A stretch of 64,000 nt of DNA from NCBI RefSeq assembly GCF_902506165.1, contig NZ_LR733817.1, forward strand, positions 3,023,937 to 3,087,936, read 5' to 3'. A model generated the notes under the pieces. The model had not been told where the DNA came from. It was given only the letters and a program-made list of their open reading frames with translations, and made no database searches. This DNA is from Bosea sp. 29B. Its GTDB lineage: Bacteria; Pseudomonadota; Alphaproteobacteria; Rhizobiales; Beijerinckiaceae. Shown one piece after another: positions 9,850 to 17,267 of the stretch (positions are counted from its first letter, which is position 1; every line of letters begins with the position of its first letter). The translations under genes were made by a program, and so were the position numbers.

Positions 9850-10532
9850 GCCTCACGGGGGAAGTTTGGGAGGTCTCGGTCGCGACGCGGCAGGGCCCGC
9901 GCCATGACGTCAACCAGGACAGCTATGCCGCCTTGCCGGAGGCGGGGCTGTTTGCGGTCGCCGACGGCATGGGCGGCCATGCCGATGGTGAGCTCGCCAG
10001 CCAATCGATCACCCGGATGCTCGCCGCAGTCTCGGAGCCGCAGGCGGCGCTGGCTATGCGCGTCGCCCTTGCTGAGGAAGGCATCACTGCGATCAACGAT
10101 GCGCTGCGTGAGCATGCAGCCCGTTCGGCCGAGGGCGACATCGTCGGCTCGACCGTGGTGGTGGCGCTGGTCGGCGAGGGCATGCTCGTCTGTCTCTGGG
10201 CCGGCGACAGTCGCGTCTACCGCTGGCGTGCCGACGCTCTCGCCCAGCTGACCGAGGACCATGTGCTGGGGCACGGGCCCGGTGCCGGCCATGTCCTGAC
10301 GCGCGCGGTCGGCTCGGCCGCCTATCTGCCGATCGCGCGCTGCGTGACGCCGACGCAGCCCGGCGACACGCTCCTTTTGTGCAGCGACGGTCTCAACAAG
10401 GCGCTTGCCGATGCCGAGATCGGCGAATTGCTGGCCGAGCCGCTGCCAGGCCTTGCCGAGCGCCTCGTCGCTCGCGCCGTCGCCAATGGCGGCCGCGACG
10501 ACATCACCGCCGTGATCGCGAGGCGGCTGTGA
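9846..10532 (+). CDS. pppA: PP2C-family Ser/Thr phosphatase PppA
   Basis: This 228-aa PPM/PP2C phosphatase is the expected antagonist of PpkA and should dephosphorylate the FHA protein to switch the T6SS off. Metal-binding motifs are present in order: HDVNQDSY (about residues 20-27), ADGMGGHADG (about 38-47), LWAGDSRVYR (about 117-126), LLCSDGLNK and GGRDDITAVI at the end. It is a single-domain cytoplasmic enzyme with no membrane segment. ATG at 9846 overlaps tagF and its TGA overlaps the GTG of the kinase gene, so the three are coupled. Confidence 0.92.
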   Translation: MSLTGEVWEVSVATRQGPRHDVNQDSYAALPEAGLFAVADGMGGHADGELASQSITRMLAAVSEPQAALAMRVALAEEGITAINDALREHAARSAEGDIVGSTVVVALVGEGMLVCLWAGDSRVYRWRADALAQLTEDHVLGHGPGAGHVLTRAVGSAAYLPIARCVTPTQPGDTLLLCSDGLNKALADAEIGELLAEPLPGLAERLVARAVANGGRDDITAVIARRL

Positions 10533-11572
10533 AGGTCAGGCGCAGACGACGCCGGCGCGCGGCCCAAGTACACGAGGCGCAAGCCGCGACCTTGCCCGCG
10601 GCTTCGCCGCCGCAATCGGGCGAACGGGCGCTCCCGGCCCCGCTCGGCACGCTGCTGCGCGGCCGCTTCGAGCTGATCGAGGTGGTCGGGCGTGGCGGCA
10701 TGAGCACGGTCTACCGCGCCGTCGATCATGTCCGCCGGCGGGCGCGGGCGCTCGATCCCGAGGTCGCGCTCAAGGTCACCGATATCGGCGACGGCTACCA
10801 TGACGACGCCGCGACCCTCCTGCATCGCGAGGGCCGGCGGCTGCTGGCGATGCGCCATCCCAATGTCGTCAAGGTGCACGATTTCGATCGCGAAGGGCCG
10901 CTGCACTTCCTCGTCATGGAATTGCTGCGGGGCAAGACGCTGGCGCAGGTGATGCAGGAGCGTGACGGCAAGGCGCTGGAGCGCCGGCTGGCGCTGCGCA
11001 TCGTCACCGAGCTTGGGGCCGGGCTCGCCGCCGTCCACGCCGCCGACATGGTCCATGGCGATCTGAAGCCGGGTAATGTCTTCATCACCCAGGACGGCCA
11101 TGTGAAGCTGATCGACTTCGGCACGGCCCAGCCCCTGCTGCCGCCCGACCACCGGCCATCCGAGGACGAGACCGGCTTCTTTCTCAGGCGTTTGCACGCG
11201 GTCACGCCGGCCTATGCCTCGCCCGCCGCGCTTGCGGGGCAGGCGCCGGACCCGCGCGACGACATCTTCTCCTTCGCCGTGCTGACCTATGTGATGGTCG
11301 CCGGAAGACATCCCTTCGACGGCCGTTCGGCCGCGGCGGCGATGGCGGAGGGGCTGATCCCGGCCTCGCCGCCCGGCTTTCGCGGCGGCCGCTGGATGGC
11401 GCTGCGGCGCGGCTTCGACTGGGAGGTGCAGACGCGGCCGGGCAGCGCCCTCGATTTCGCCGGGCGCATCCTGCGGCCGCGGCTTTCGGATCATCGCCGC
11501 GCCCTGTTCGGCCATGCGCAAAGCCTGCTCGAACGGCTCAACCGTCGTAAACCTGTCAACGCCCCGCCCTAG
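10529..11572 (+). CDS. ppkA: Ser/Thr protein kinase PpkA of the T6SS switch
   Basis: This 347-aa Hanks-type kinase is the likely activator of the T6SS through phosphorylation of TagH. A short, very basic N-terminus (about seven Arg in a row near residue 4) precedes the kinase domain at about 46-300. The Gly-rich loop is GRGGMSTVYR, the catalytic loop HGDLKPGNVF (about residue 176) and the Mg-binding loop DFGTAQ. Because HGD replaces HRD it is a non-RD kinase. I see no membrane helix and no periplasmic sensor domain, unlike Pseudomonas PpkA. The start is GTG at 10529, overlapping the phosphatase stop. Confidence 0.85.
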   Translation: MKVRRRRRRRAAQVHEAQAATLPAASPPQSGERALPAPLGTLLRGRFELIEVVGRGGMSTVYRAVDHVRRRARALDPEVALKVTDIGDGYHDDAATLLHREGRRLLAMRHPNVVKVHDFDREGPLHFLVMELLRGKTLAQVMQERDGKALERRLALRIVTELGAGLAAVHAADMVHGDLKPGNVFITQDGHVKLIDFGTAQPLLPPDHRPSEDETGFFLRRLHAVTPAYASPAALAGQAPDPRDDIFSFAVLTYVMVAGRHPFDGRSAAAAMAEGLIPASPPGFRGGRWMALRRGFDWEVQTRPGSALDFAGRILRPRLSDHRRALFGHAQSLLERLNRRKPVNAPP

Positions 11573-11607
11573 CGTCACCTCGTTCCTCTTATCGGACGCG
11601 ACGTGCC

Positions 11608-13104
11608 ATGCTCGACCGGCCCTCCAGTCACGACACCATGATCGCGCTCACTCTCGCCAGCGGTGGCATCAAGGACGGCCTGCATGTCGAGCGGGTCACC
11701 GGCCGCGAAGCAATCTCGGAGCCTTACGCCTACCGGGTTGCGTTCCGCTCGGACAAGGCGATCAGCGCTGAGGACGTGGTGGGCGAGCGGGCCAGGCTGA
11801 CGCTGAACACCGAGGCCGGCGAGCTCACGGTGCACGGTGTCGTCGTCGAATTAGCTGCCGAGGATGCGCTCGGCGACCAGGGCCATCTCTATGCGGTGGT
11901 GATCGCGCCGCGCCTCAGGATGCTTGAGCTCAGCCGCCAGAACCAGGTCTATGGCTCGACCAGCAAGGTCTCGGTCAAGGACATCATCCAGAAGGAGCTC
12001 GAGGGCTCGCTGGCCGCCAATCACGGCCACATCACCATCGACCACGAGCTCAATCTCGCCGCGAGCTACCGCGAGCGCGAGTTCATCGTGCAGTACAACG
12101 AAACCGATCTCGCCTTCCTGTCGCGCTGGTGTGAGGGCAGCGGCATCTTCTATTTTTTCAAGCAAGGCGATGATGGCGAGACTGCGGTGTTCGGCGACAG
12201 CAACGTCGCCTTCATCGAGGCGAAATCGCTGCCTTACCGCCATGGCCATGATGCGATCACCACGTCCCAGGCGGCGGTGACCTCGTTCGGCTTCGTCGCC
12301 CGGCCGGTGACGAAATCGGTGGTGCTGCGCGAATACAATCCCGAGAAGCCGGCGCTGCTGCTGCGCGCGCGAGCCGAGGTCGAAGGCGGCAAGACCGGCA
12401 CCATCATCGAATACGGCCAGCACTTCCTCGAACCCGACGAAGGTGACCATCTCGCCAAGGTCCGGGCCGAGGAGATCGCCTGCCGGGCCAAGGTCTTCCG
12501 CGGCGTCAGCAATGCGCCGCAGCTGCGCCCGGGCATGTTCTTCAGCCTGAGCGGGCACCCCTCGCTCGACGACCGCTATCTCGTCATCTCGGTCGAGCAC
12601 GAGGTCTCGACACCGGCTCCAGTCGGCTATGGTACGGCTGAGGCCTTCGCCGGCGCGCCCTATGGCAACCGCTTCGAGGCGATCCCGCTCTCCGTGCCGT
12701 TCAGGCCCGAGCGGCGCACCCCGCGTCCGCTGGCGGCCGGGCTGTTTAATGCCTTCGTCGATGGCGAGGCTGACGGCACGCGCGCCGAGGTCGATACGCA
12801 AGGCCGCTACAAGGTGCGCCTGCGCTATGACGAGGGCGACAGCGCCGAGGGCAAGGCGAGCGAATTCCTACGCAAGGCCGAGCCCTATGCCGGCCCCTCC
12901 GACACCGGCATGCATTTCCCGCTGCTGAAGGGCACCGAGGTGATCCTCTCCTGCGTCAACGGCGACATCGACCGGCCGATCATCGTCGGCGCCGTGCCGA
13001 ACCCGCTGACCCCGAACGTTGTCTCGAAGCGCAACCGCACGCTCAATCGCTTCCGTTCGCCGTCGGGCACGTTGTTCGAGATGAACGACGGCTCGGCGAG
13101 CTGA
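11608..13104 (+). CDS. vgrG: VgrG/TssI spike protein, short form
   Basis: This 498-aa protein is a T6SS spike. Residues about 10-330 match the gp27-like (Phage_GPD) part, with LRMLELSRQNQVYG, REFIVQYNETDLAFLSRWCEGSGIFYFF and RPGMFFSLSGHP. Residues about 370-455 match the gp5 OB-fold, with GRYKVRLRYDEGD and MHFPLLKGTEVILSCVNGDIDRPIIVGAVPNP. It ends a few residues into the next conserved segment (FRSPSGTLFEMNDG). The gp5 beta-helix needle that normally follows is missing, and no other frame continues it. ATG at 11638 is an alternative start. It is not overlapped with ppkA (35-base gap). Confidence 0.9.
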   Translation: MLDRPSSHDTMIALTLASGGIKDGLHVERVTGREAISEPYAYRVAFRSDKAISAEDVVGERARLTLNTEAGELTVHGVVVELAAEDALGDQGHLYAVVIAPRLRMLELSRQNQVYGSTSKVSVKDIIQKELEGSLAANHGHITIDHELNLAASYREREFIVQYNETDLAFLSRWCEGSGIFYFFKQGDDGETAVFGDSNVAFIEAKSLPYRHGHDAITTSQAAVTSFGFVARPVTKSVVLREYNPEKPALLLRARAEVEGGKTGTIIEYGQHFLEPDEGDHLAKVRAEEIACRAKVFRGVSNAPQLRPGMFFSLSGHPSLDDRYLVISVEHEVSTPAPVGYGTAEAFAGAPYGNRFEAIPLSVPFRPERRTPRPLAAGLFNAFVDGEADGTRAEVDTQGRYKVRLRYDEGDSAEGKASEFLRKAEPYAGPSDTGMHFPLLKGTEVILSCVNGDIDRPIIVGAVPNPLTPNVVSKRNRTLNRFRSPSGTLFEMNDGSAS

Positions 13105-13124
13105 GCGCTCGGCGGTTTCCTGAG

Positions 13125-13484
13125 ATGATCTGGCAAGCACCGACCCGCGAACTCGATCCGCTCGCCGCGCTCGTGCATGAGGCGGTGCGCACCCAGGTCT
13201 TCCCAGGGGAGGCGTTCGGCTTCCATCTCGTTCCCGTGCCCGGCGAGAGCTGGCGCGAGGCTATGCTGCCGGACGGCCGGCCGGTCCGGATCAGGCTGTC
13301 GGCGAGCCCGGCTGCACAAACCGAGCGCGAACGTCGTGCCTGCGCTGGCATCCATGTCAGCGGCGAACTGGTCGCCGGCGACATGGGCTATCGCGTCAGC
13401 GCCGATCTCATCGTCGATCTGGTGACACGCGCCGTCCTTGCCTGCGACAGCCGGCTGGAAGCCGTCGGGCGGACGCGCGCCTGA
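13125..13484 (+). CDS. Hypothetical protein between vgrG and hcp
   Basis: I do not recognise this 119-aa protein. It starts 20 bases after vgrG on the same strand, which implies co-transcription. It has no signal peptide or membrane segment and looks like a compact alpha/beta protein, with hydrophobic stretches such as FGFHLVPV and ADLIVDLVTRAVLAC and two Cys. It has no PAAR-like repeat and no known toxin motif that I can see. A gene at this position could encode a spike-loading adaptor, an effector or an immunity protein, but the sequence does not decide. Confidence 0.6.
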   Translation: MIWQAPTRELDPLAALVHEAVRTQVFPGEAFGFHLVPVPGESWREAMLPDGRPVRIRLSASPAAQTERERRACAGIHVSGELVAGDMGYRVSADLIVDLVTRAVLACDSRLEAVGRTRA

Positions 13485-13623
13485 AGCCGCCGCCCGGCTC
13501 AATTCACCACCATCACTCATGTCGAGGGCGTGGCAATCCTGCATTCCGTGCGGGATTGCTGTGGCGTGGCCGGCAGCGCCTGCTTCCCTTCGGCACGGCG
13601 CGCAGATCGCGGTGAGCGCGCGC

Positions 13624-13662
13624 CTGCGCAGTTAGCCGAATGCGCGCAGGAAACTGCGCAGT
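13624..13662 (+). promoter_or_regulatory. Paired palindromic sites upstream of hcp (candidate activator-binding site)
   Basis: CTGCGCAGT occurs at 13,624-13,632 and again at 13,654-13,662, spaced 30 bases apart (about three helical turns). The second copy extends to the perfect 10-base palindrome ACTGCGCAGT. The pair lies about 65-100 bases upstream of the -24 element of hcp, where enhancer-binding proteins usually bind. The activator encoded at 17,268 is the obvious candidate protein; that link is inferred. Confidence 0.55.
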
Positions 13663-13725
13663 CACGGCAATGACGCAAACAGATTTATTTCAGCTCTGTC
13701 AAATGGATAGCTGCTTTCTTCCCTT

Positions 13726-13740
13726 TGGTACGCCCCTTGC
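13726..13740 (+). promoter_or_regulatory. Sigma-54 (-24/-12) promoter of hcp
   Basis: TGGTACGCCCCTTGC matches the sigma-54 consensus TGGCACG-N4-TTGC at 14 informative or spacing positions, with GG and GC at the exact distance. It ends 52 bases before the hcp ATG, leaving room for a start site near 13,752 and an untranslated leader. Sigma-54 control of hcp together with a bEBP in the same cluster is a known T6SS arrangement. Confidence 0.8.
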
Positions 13741-13792
13741 CGAGCTGAGGCGCCGGCTCGAGCCGGAGCAGCGAATTCCAGGGAAGAGAACA

Positions 13793-14311
13793 ATGGCACT
13801 CGACGCCTATATGACCATCAAGGGCCAGAAGCAGGGGGACATCTCCAGCGAGGCCAGCACCATCAAGAGCGCCGGCGCCGGCGCCAAATACGACAAGCAC
13901 GGCAATGAGATCACCGTGCTCGCCTTCACCAGCGGCGTGATCAACCCGCGCGATCCGAAGTCGGGCTTCACCTCCGGCGCCCGCGTCCACCAGCCGGTTA
14001 CCTTCACCAAGCTGATGGATCGTTCCTCTCCGCTGCTCTGGCAGGCTCTGGCCAAGGGCGAGACGCTGACCGAGATCGTCTGCAAATTCTACCGCCCGGA
14101 CACCGCCGGCCTCGGCGAGCCGGAGGAGTTCTTTGAATACAAGTGGGAGAACGCCAAGCTTTGCGAAGGCAAGTCCTATCTGCCGTTGACTGTCACCCAG
14201 GCCAACGACCACCTGCGCCCGATGGAAGACTGGTCCTTCACCTATGAGAAGGTCACCTGGAAGCACACCAAGGCCTCGACCGAGGGCGAAGACTCCTGGC
14301 AGTCCGCCTGA
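13793..14311 (+). CDS. hcp: Hcp (TssD) tube protein
   Basis: Hcp (172 aa) forms the hexameric rings of the T6SS inner tube and is itself secreted. It starts MALDAYMTIKGQKQGDIS, has the central GFTSGARVHQPVTFTKLMDRSSPLLWQAL segment and ends with WSFTYEKVTWKHTKAS, all typical of the family. The ATG at 13793 follows a GGGAAGAG ribosome-binding site; in-frame codons upstream run through the promoter and are not used. It has its own sigma-54 promoter and is followed by a strong hairpin, so it is probably made as a separate abundant transcript. Confidence 0.95.
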   Translation: MALDAYMTIKGQKQGDISSEASTIKSAGAGAKYDKHGNEITVLAFTSGVINPRDPKSGFTSGARVHQPVTFTKLMDRSSPLLWQALAKGETLTEIVCKFYRPDTAGLGEPEEFFEYKWENAKLCEGKSYLPLTVTQANDHLRPMEDWSFTYEKVTWKHTKASTEGEDSWQSA

Positions 14312-14325
14312 TCAGGCTGATACGA

Positions 14326-14354
14326 CCGCCGCGCAGCCTCTGCGCGGCGGCTTT
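14326..14354 (+). terminator. Hairpin terminator after hcp
   Basis: A perfect 11-bp stem (CCGCCGCGCAG / CTGCGCGGCGG) with a 3-base loop starts 15 bases after the hcp stop and is followed by CTTT. The short T run makes it a moderate intrinsic terminator; it could also stabilise the hcp mRNA. Confidence 0.7.
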
Positions 14355-14369
14355 GCCGGGGATATTGCA

Positions 14370-14384
14370 ACGTCACGGTGACGT
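14370..14384 (+). promoter_or_regulatory. Palindrome upstream of clpV
   Basis: ACGTCACGGTGACGT is a perfect inverted repeat (7-base arms, one centre base) about 110 bases before the clpV start. It could be an operator. No matching regulator is evident and no standard promoter is clear beside it. Confidence 0.35.
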
Positions 14385-14494
14385 AGATGTCATCGGCCAG
14401 TCACCTCGACGCGGTGAGGTACGCCATCGCGCAGACCGGGTCTCAAGCCCGGCGCGGCATCCGGCGCCAGGCGCCAGGCAGGGGGCGTTCCACC

Positions 14495-17245
14495 ATGGTC
14501 CAGGTCGATCTCAAGCAGCTGCTCGGGCGGCTGAACCCTTACGTCAAGCGCGCGCTGGAAACCGCCGCCGGCCACAGCGTCGGCCGCGGCCATTACGAGG
14601 TCGCGGTCGAGCATCTTCTGCTGGTGATGTCGGAGGACGAGCAGCGCGATCTCGCCATTATCCTGAAGCAGTTCGGGCTCGACGCCTCCGGCCTGAAGCG
14701 CGGCCTGCAGCGCGCCACCGAGACCCTCAAGACCGGCAATACCGGCCGGCCCGTTTTCTCGCCGGGCCTGATCGAATTGCTGACCGATGCCTGGCTGATC
14801 AGCTCGATCGAGCTTGGCCAGCAGCAGATCCGCTCCGGGTCGATCGTCGCGGCCCTGCTCGCCAGCCCCAGCCGCTACGCGATGGCCGACTGGTTCGAGG
14901 CGGTGCGGGCGATCCCACTCGCGGAGCTCAAGGGCAAGTTCCGCGACATCGTCGCGCCCTCGGCCGAGGAGCCTACGGTTCCGGCGGCGGCGCAAGGCGC
15001 GGCCTCCGGCCAGGCCGGCAATGGCGCCCTGCCGCCCGATGGTGCACTCGCCCGCTTCACCATCAATTTCACCGAGCAGGCGCGCAAGGGCAAGATCGAT
15101 CCCGTCTTCGGCCGTGACCGCGAGATCCGGCAGATGATCGACATCCTCGGCCGGCGCCGCAAGAACAACCCGATCTGCGTCGGCGATCCCGGCGTCGGCA
15201 AGACCGCGGTGGTGGAGGGCCTCGCGCTCAAGATGGCCGAGGGCGACGTCCCCGACTTCCTCAGGAGCGTCGAGCTGCTCAGCCTCGATCTCGGCATGCT
15301 GCAGGCCGGCGCCGGCGTCAAAGGCGAGTTCGAGAACCGGCTGAAGGGCATCATCGACGAGGTCAAGGCCTCGCCCAAGCCGATCGTCCTGTTCATCGAC
15401 GAGGCGCATATGCTGGTCGGCGCCGGCGCGTCGGCGGGTGGCGGCGACGCCGCCAACCTGCTGAAGCCGGCGCTCGCCCGCGGCGAGCTGCGCACCGTCG
15501 CGGCCACGACCTGGTCGGAGTACAAGAAGTATTTCGAGAAGGATCCGGCGCTGGCGCGGCGCTTCCAGCTCGTCAAGCTCGACGAGCCTTCTCCGTCGGA
15601 GGCGATCACCATCGTGCGCGGCCTGCGCGCGGCCTATGAGAAGAGCCATGGCGTCTATGTCCGCGACGATGCCGTCGCCGCCGCCGCCAATCTCTCGGCC
15701 CGTTACATCTCCGGCCGGCAATTGCCCGACAAGGCGGTCGACGTGCTCGACACCGCCTGCGCCCGGGTGAAGCTCTCGCTTTCCAGCAAGCCGGCCGGCA
15801 TCGACGACCAAGAGCGCCGGATAGCAACGCTGCGCCGCGAACTCGCCGCGCTGGAACGCGACCGGACCACCCTTGGAAGGGACAATCCGCGCATCGCCGA
15901 AATCGAGGACGAGATCGCCGGGATCGAGGCGCAGAAGGTCGAGGCGACCGCGCAATGGGAGCGCGAAAAGGCGCTGGTCGACCGTATCGTCGCCTTGCGC
16001 CGCGAGCTCGGCCTTGGACCTGACGGCATCGCTGCGTTCGAAGCCAAGACCGCCGACAACGATGACGGCGACGACGATAATCGCGACGAGGACGAGGCTG
16101 ATGAAGCCGGTTCGTCGCGCGAGGCGGCCGAGCAGGAGCTGCAGCAAGCCGTCGCCGAGCTGGACAAGACCCGCGGCAAGACCGCGATGATCCACTACGA
16201 GGTCACCGCCGACGCCGTGGGCCAGGTGATCTCGGACTGGACCGGCATTCCGGTCGGCAGCATGGTCAAGGACGAGGCCGCCGCGATCCTCGGCATGGCC
16301 GCCAATCTGCGCCAGCGCATCAAGGGCCAGGACCACGCCGTCTCGGCACTGGACGAGGGCATGCGCGCCGCCAAGGCAGGCGTCAACAATCCCGGCCAGC
16401 CGATGGGCGTCTTCCTCTTCGTCGGCACCTCCGGCGTCGGCAAGACCGAGCTTGCGACGCAACTCGCCGATCTGCTCTTCGGCGGCGAGCGCTTCCTCGT
16501 CACCATCAACATGTCGGAGTTCCAGGAGAAGCACACCGTCTCCAAGCTCGTCGGCGCTCCGGCCGGCTATGTCGGCTATGGCGAGGGCGGGCTGCTCACC
16601 GAGGCGGTGCGCCAGCGTCCCTATTCGGTGGTGCTGCTCGACGAGTGCGAGAAGGCCGATCCGGAGGTGCTGAACCTGTTCTACCAGGTCTTCGACAAGG
16701 GCACGCTCGCCGATGGCGAAGGCCGGGTGATCGACTTCAAGAACACGGTGATCATCCTGACCTCCAACCTCGCCACCGACATCATCACGGCGATGGGCAC
16801 ACAGGAGGAAAAGCCCTCGACCGCCGAGCTCACCGAGGCGATCCGCCCGAGCCTGTCGCGTCATTTCAAGCCGGCGCTGCTGGCGCGCATGCAGATCGTG
16901 CCGTTCTATCCGCTGATGCCGGATGTGCTGAGCGAGATCGTCCGGCTCAAGCTCAACAAGGTCGGCAAGCGCCTGCGCGAGAGCCAGAAGATGGCGTTCG
17001 ACTATTCGGACGCCGTCGTCGAGGCGATCACCGCCCGCTGCACCGATGTCGACACCGGCGCGCGCAATATCGACCATATCGTCAACCGCACGCTGCTGCC
17101 GGAGATCGCGACCGAGATCATCGGCCGGATGGGCGAGGAGCATGCGCCCGAGAGCCTCTCGGTCGACATCGGGCCAGAGGGCGGCTTCACCTACCGCTTC
17201 ACCGTGCCGGGCTCGTCCGAGCCGGTGGCGCAGGCGGCCGAGTGA
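14495..17245 (+). CDS. clpV: T6SS sheath-disassembly ATPase ClpV (TssH)
   Basis: ClpV (916 aa) is the AAA+ unfoldase that recycles contracted T6SS sheath. An N-terminal Clp domain (about 1-150) is followed by AAA domain 1 (Walker A GDPGVGKT near residue 232), a ClpB-like middle region, and AAA domain 2 (Walker A GTSGVGKTE near residue 647, with MSEFQEKHTVSKLVGAPAGYVGY). Between the middle coiled coil and domain 2 is a very acidic stretch (DNDDGDDDNRDEDE) that is unusual for the family. I chose ATG 14495 because MVQVDLKQLLGRLNPYVKRAL is the normal N-terminus; the frame is open further upstream without homology. It follows hcp and precedes the activator gene. Confidence 0.94.
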   Translation: MVQVDLKQLLGRLNPYVKRALETAAGHSVGRGHYEVAVEHLLLVMSEDEQRDLAIILKQFGLDASGLKRGLQRATETLKTGNTGRPVFSPGLIELLTDAWLISSIELGQQQIRSGSIVAALLASPSRYAMADWFEAVRAIPLAELKGKFRDIVAPSAEEPTVPAAAQGAASGQAGNGALPPDGALARFTINFTEQARKGKIDPVFGRDREIRQMIDILGRRRKNNPICVGDPGVGKTAVVEGLALKMAEGDVPDFLRSVELLSLDLGMLQAGAGVKGEFENRLKGIIDEVKASPKPIVLFIDEAHMLVGAGASAGGGDAANLLKPALARGELRTVAATTWSEYKKYFEKDPALARRFQLVKLDEPSPSEAITIVRGLRAAYEKSHGVYVRDDAVAAAANLSARYISGRQLPDKAVDVLDTACARVKLSLSSKPAGIDDQERRIATLRRELAALERDRTTLGRDNPRIAEIEDEIAGIEAQKVEATAQWEREKALVDRIVALRRELGLGPDGIAAFEAKTADNDDGDDDNRDEDEADEAGSSREAAEQELQQAVAELDKTRGKTAMIHYEVTADAVGQVISDWTGIPVGSMVKDEAAAILGMAANLRQRIKGQDHAVSALDEGMRAAKAGVNNPGQPMGVFLFVGTSGVGKTELATQLADLLFGGERFLVTINMSEFQEKHTVSKLVGAPAGYVGYGEGGLLTEAVRQRPYSVVLLDECEKADPEVLNLFYQVFDKGTLADGEGRVIDFKNTVIILTSNLATDIITAMGTQEEKPSTAELTEAIRPSLSRHFKPALLARMQIVPFYPLMPDVLSEIVRLKLNKVGKRLRESQKMAFDYSDAVVEAITARCTDVDTGARNIDHIVNRTLLPEIATEIIGRMGEEHAPESLSVDIGPEGGFTYRFTVPGSSEPVAQAAE

Positions 17246-17267
17246 CGGTGCTGCGCGAGCTCGCCCC

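Noticed and set aside
10379..10528. Longer N-terminus for the PpkA kinase
   Set aside because: The extension overlaps the end of the phosphatase gene and is an Arg-rich shadow; the GTG at 10,529 matches the overlapping-start pattern of the operon.
12885..13544. Minus-strand frame spanning the vgrG end
   Set aside because: It is antisense to vgrG and the following gene, has no start signal and no recognisable motif; it is a shadow of GC-rich codon bias.
14351..14368. Possible second sigma-54 promoter upstream of clpV (TTGC at 14,365-14,368)
   Set aside because: The -12 TTGC is good but the -24 position reads GC instead of GG at the required distance, so the essential dinucleotide is missing.
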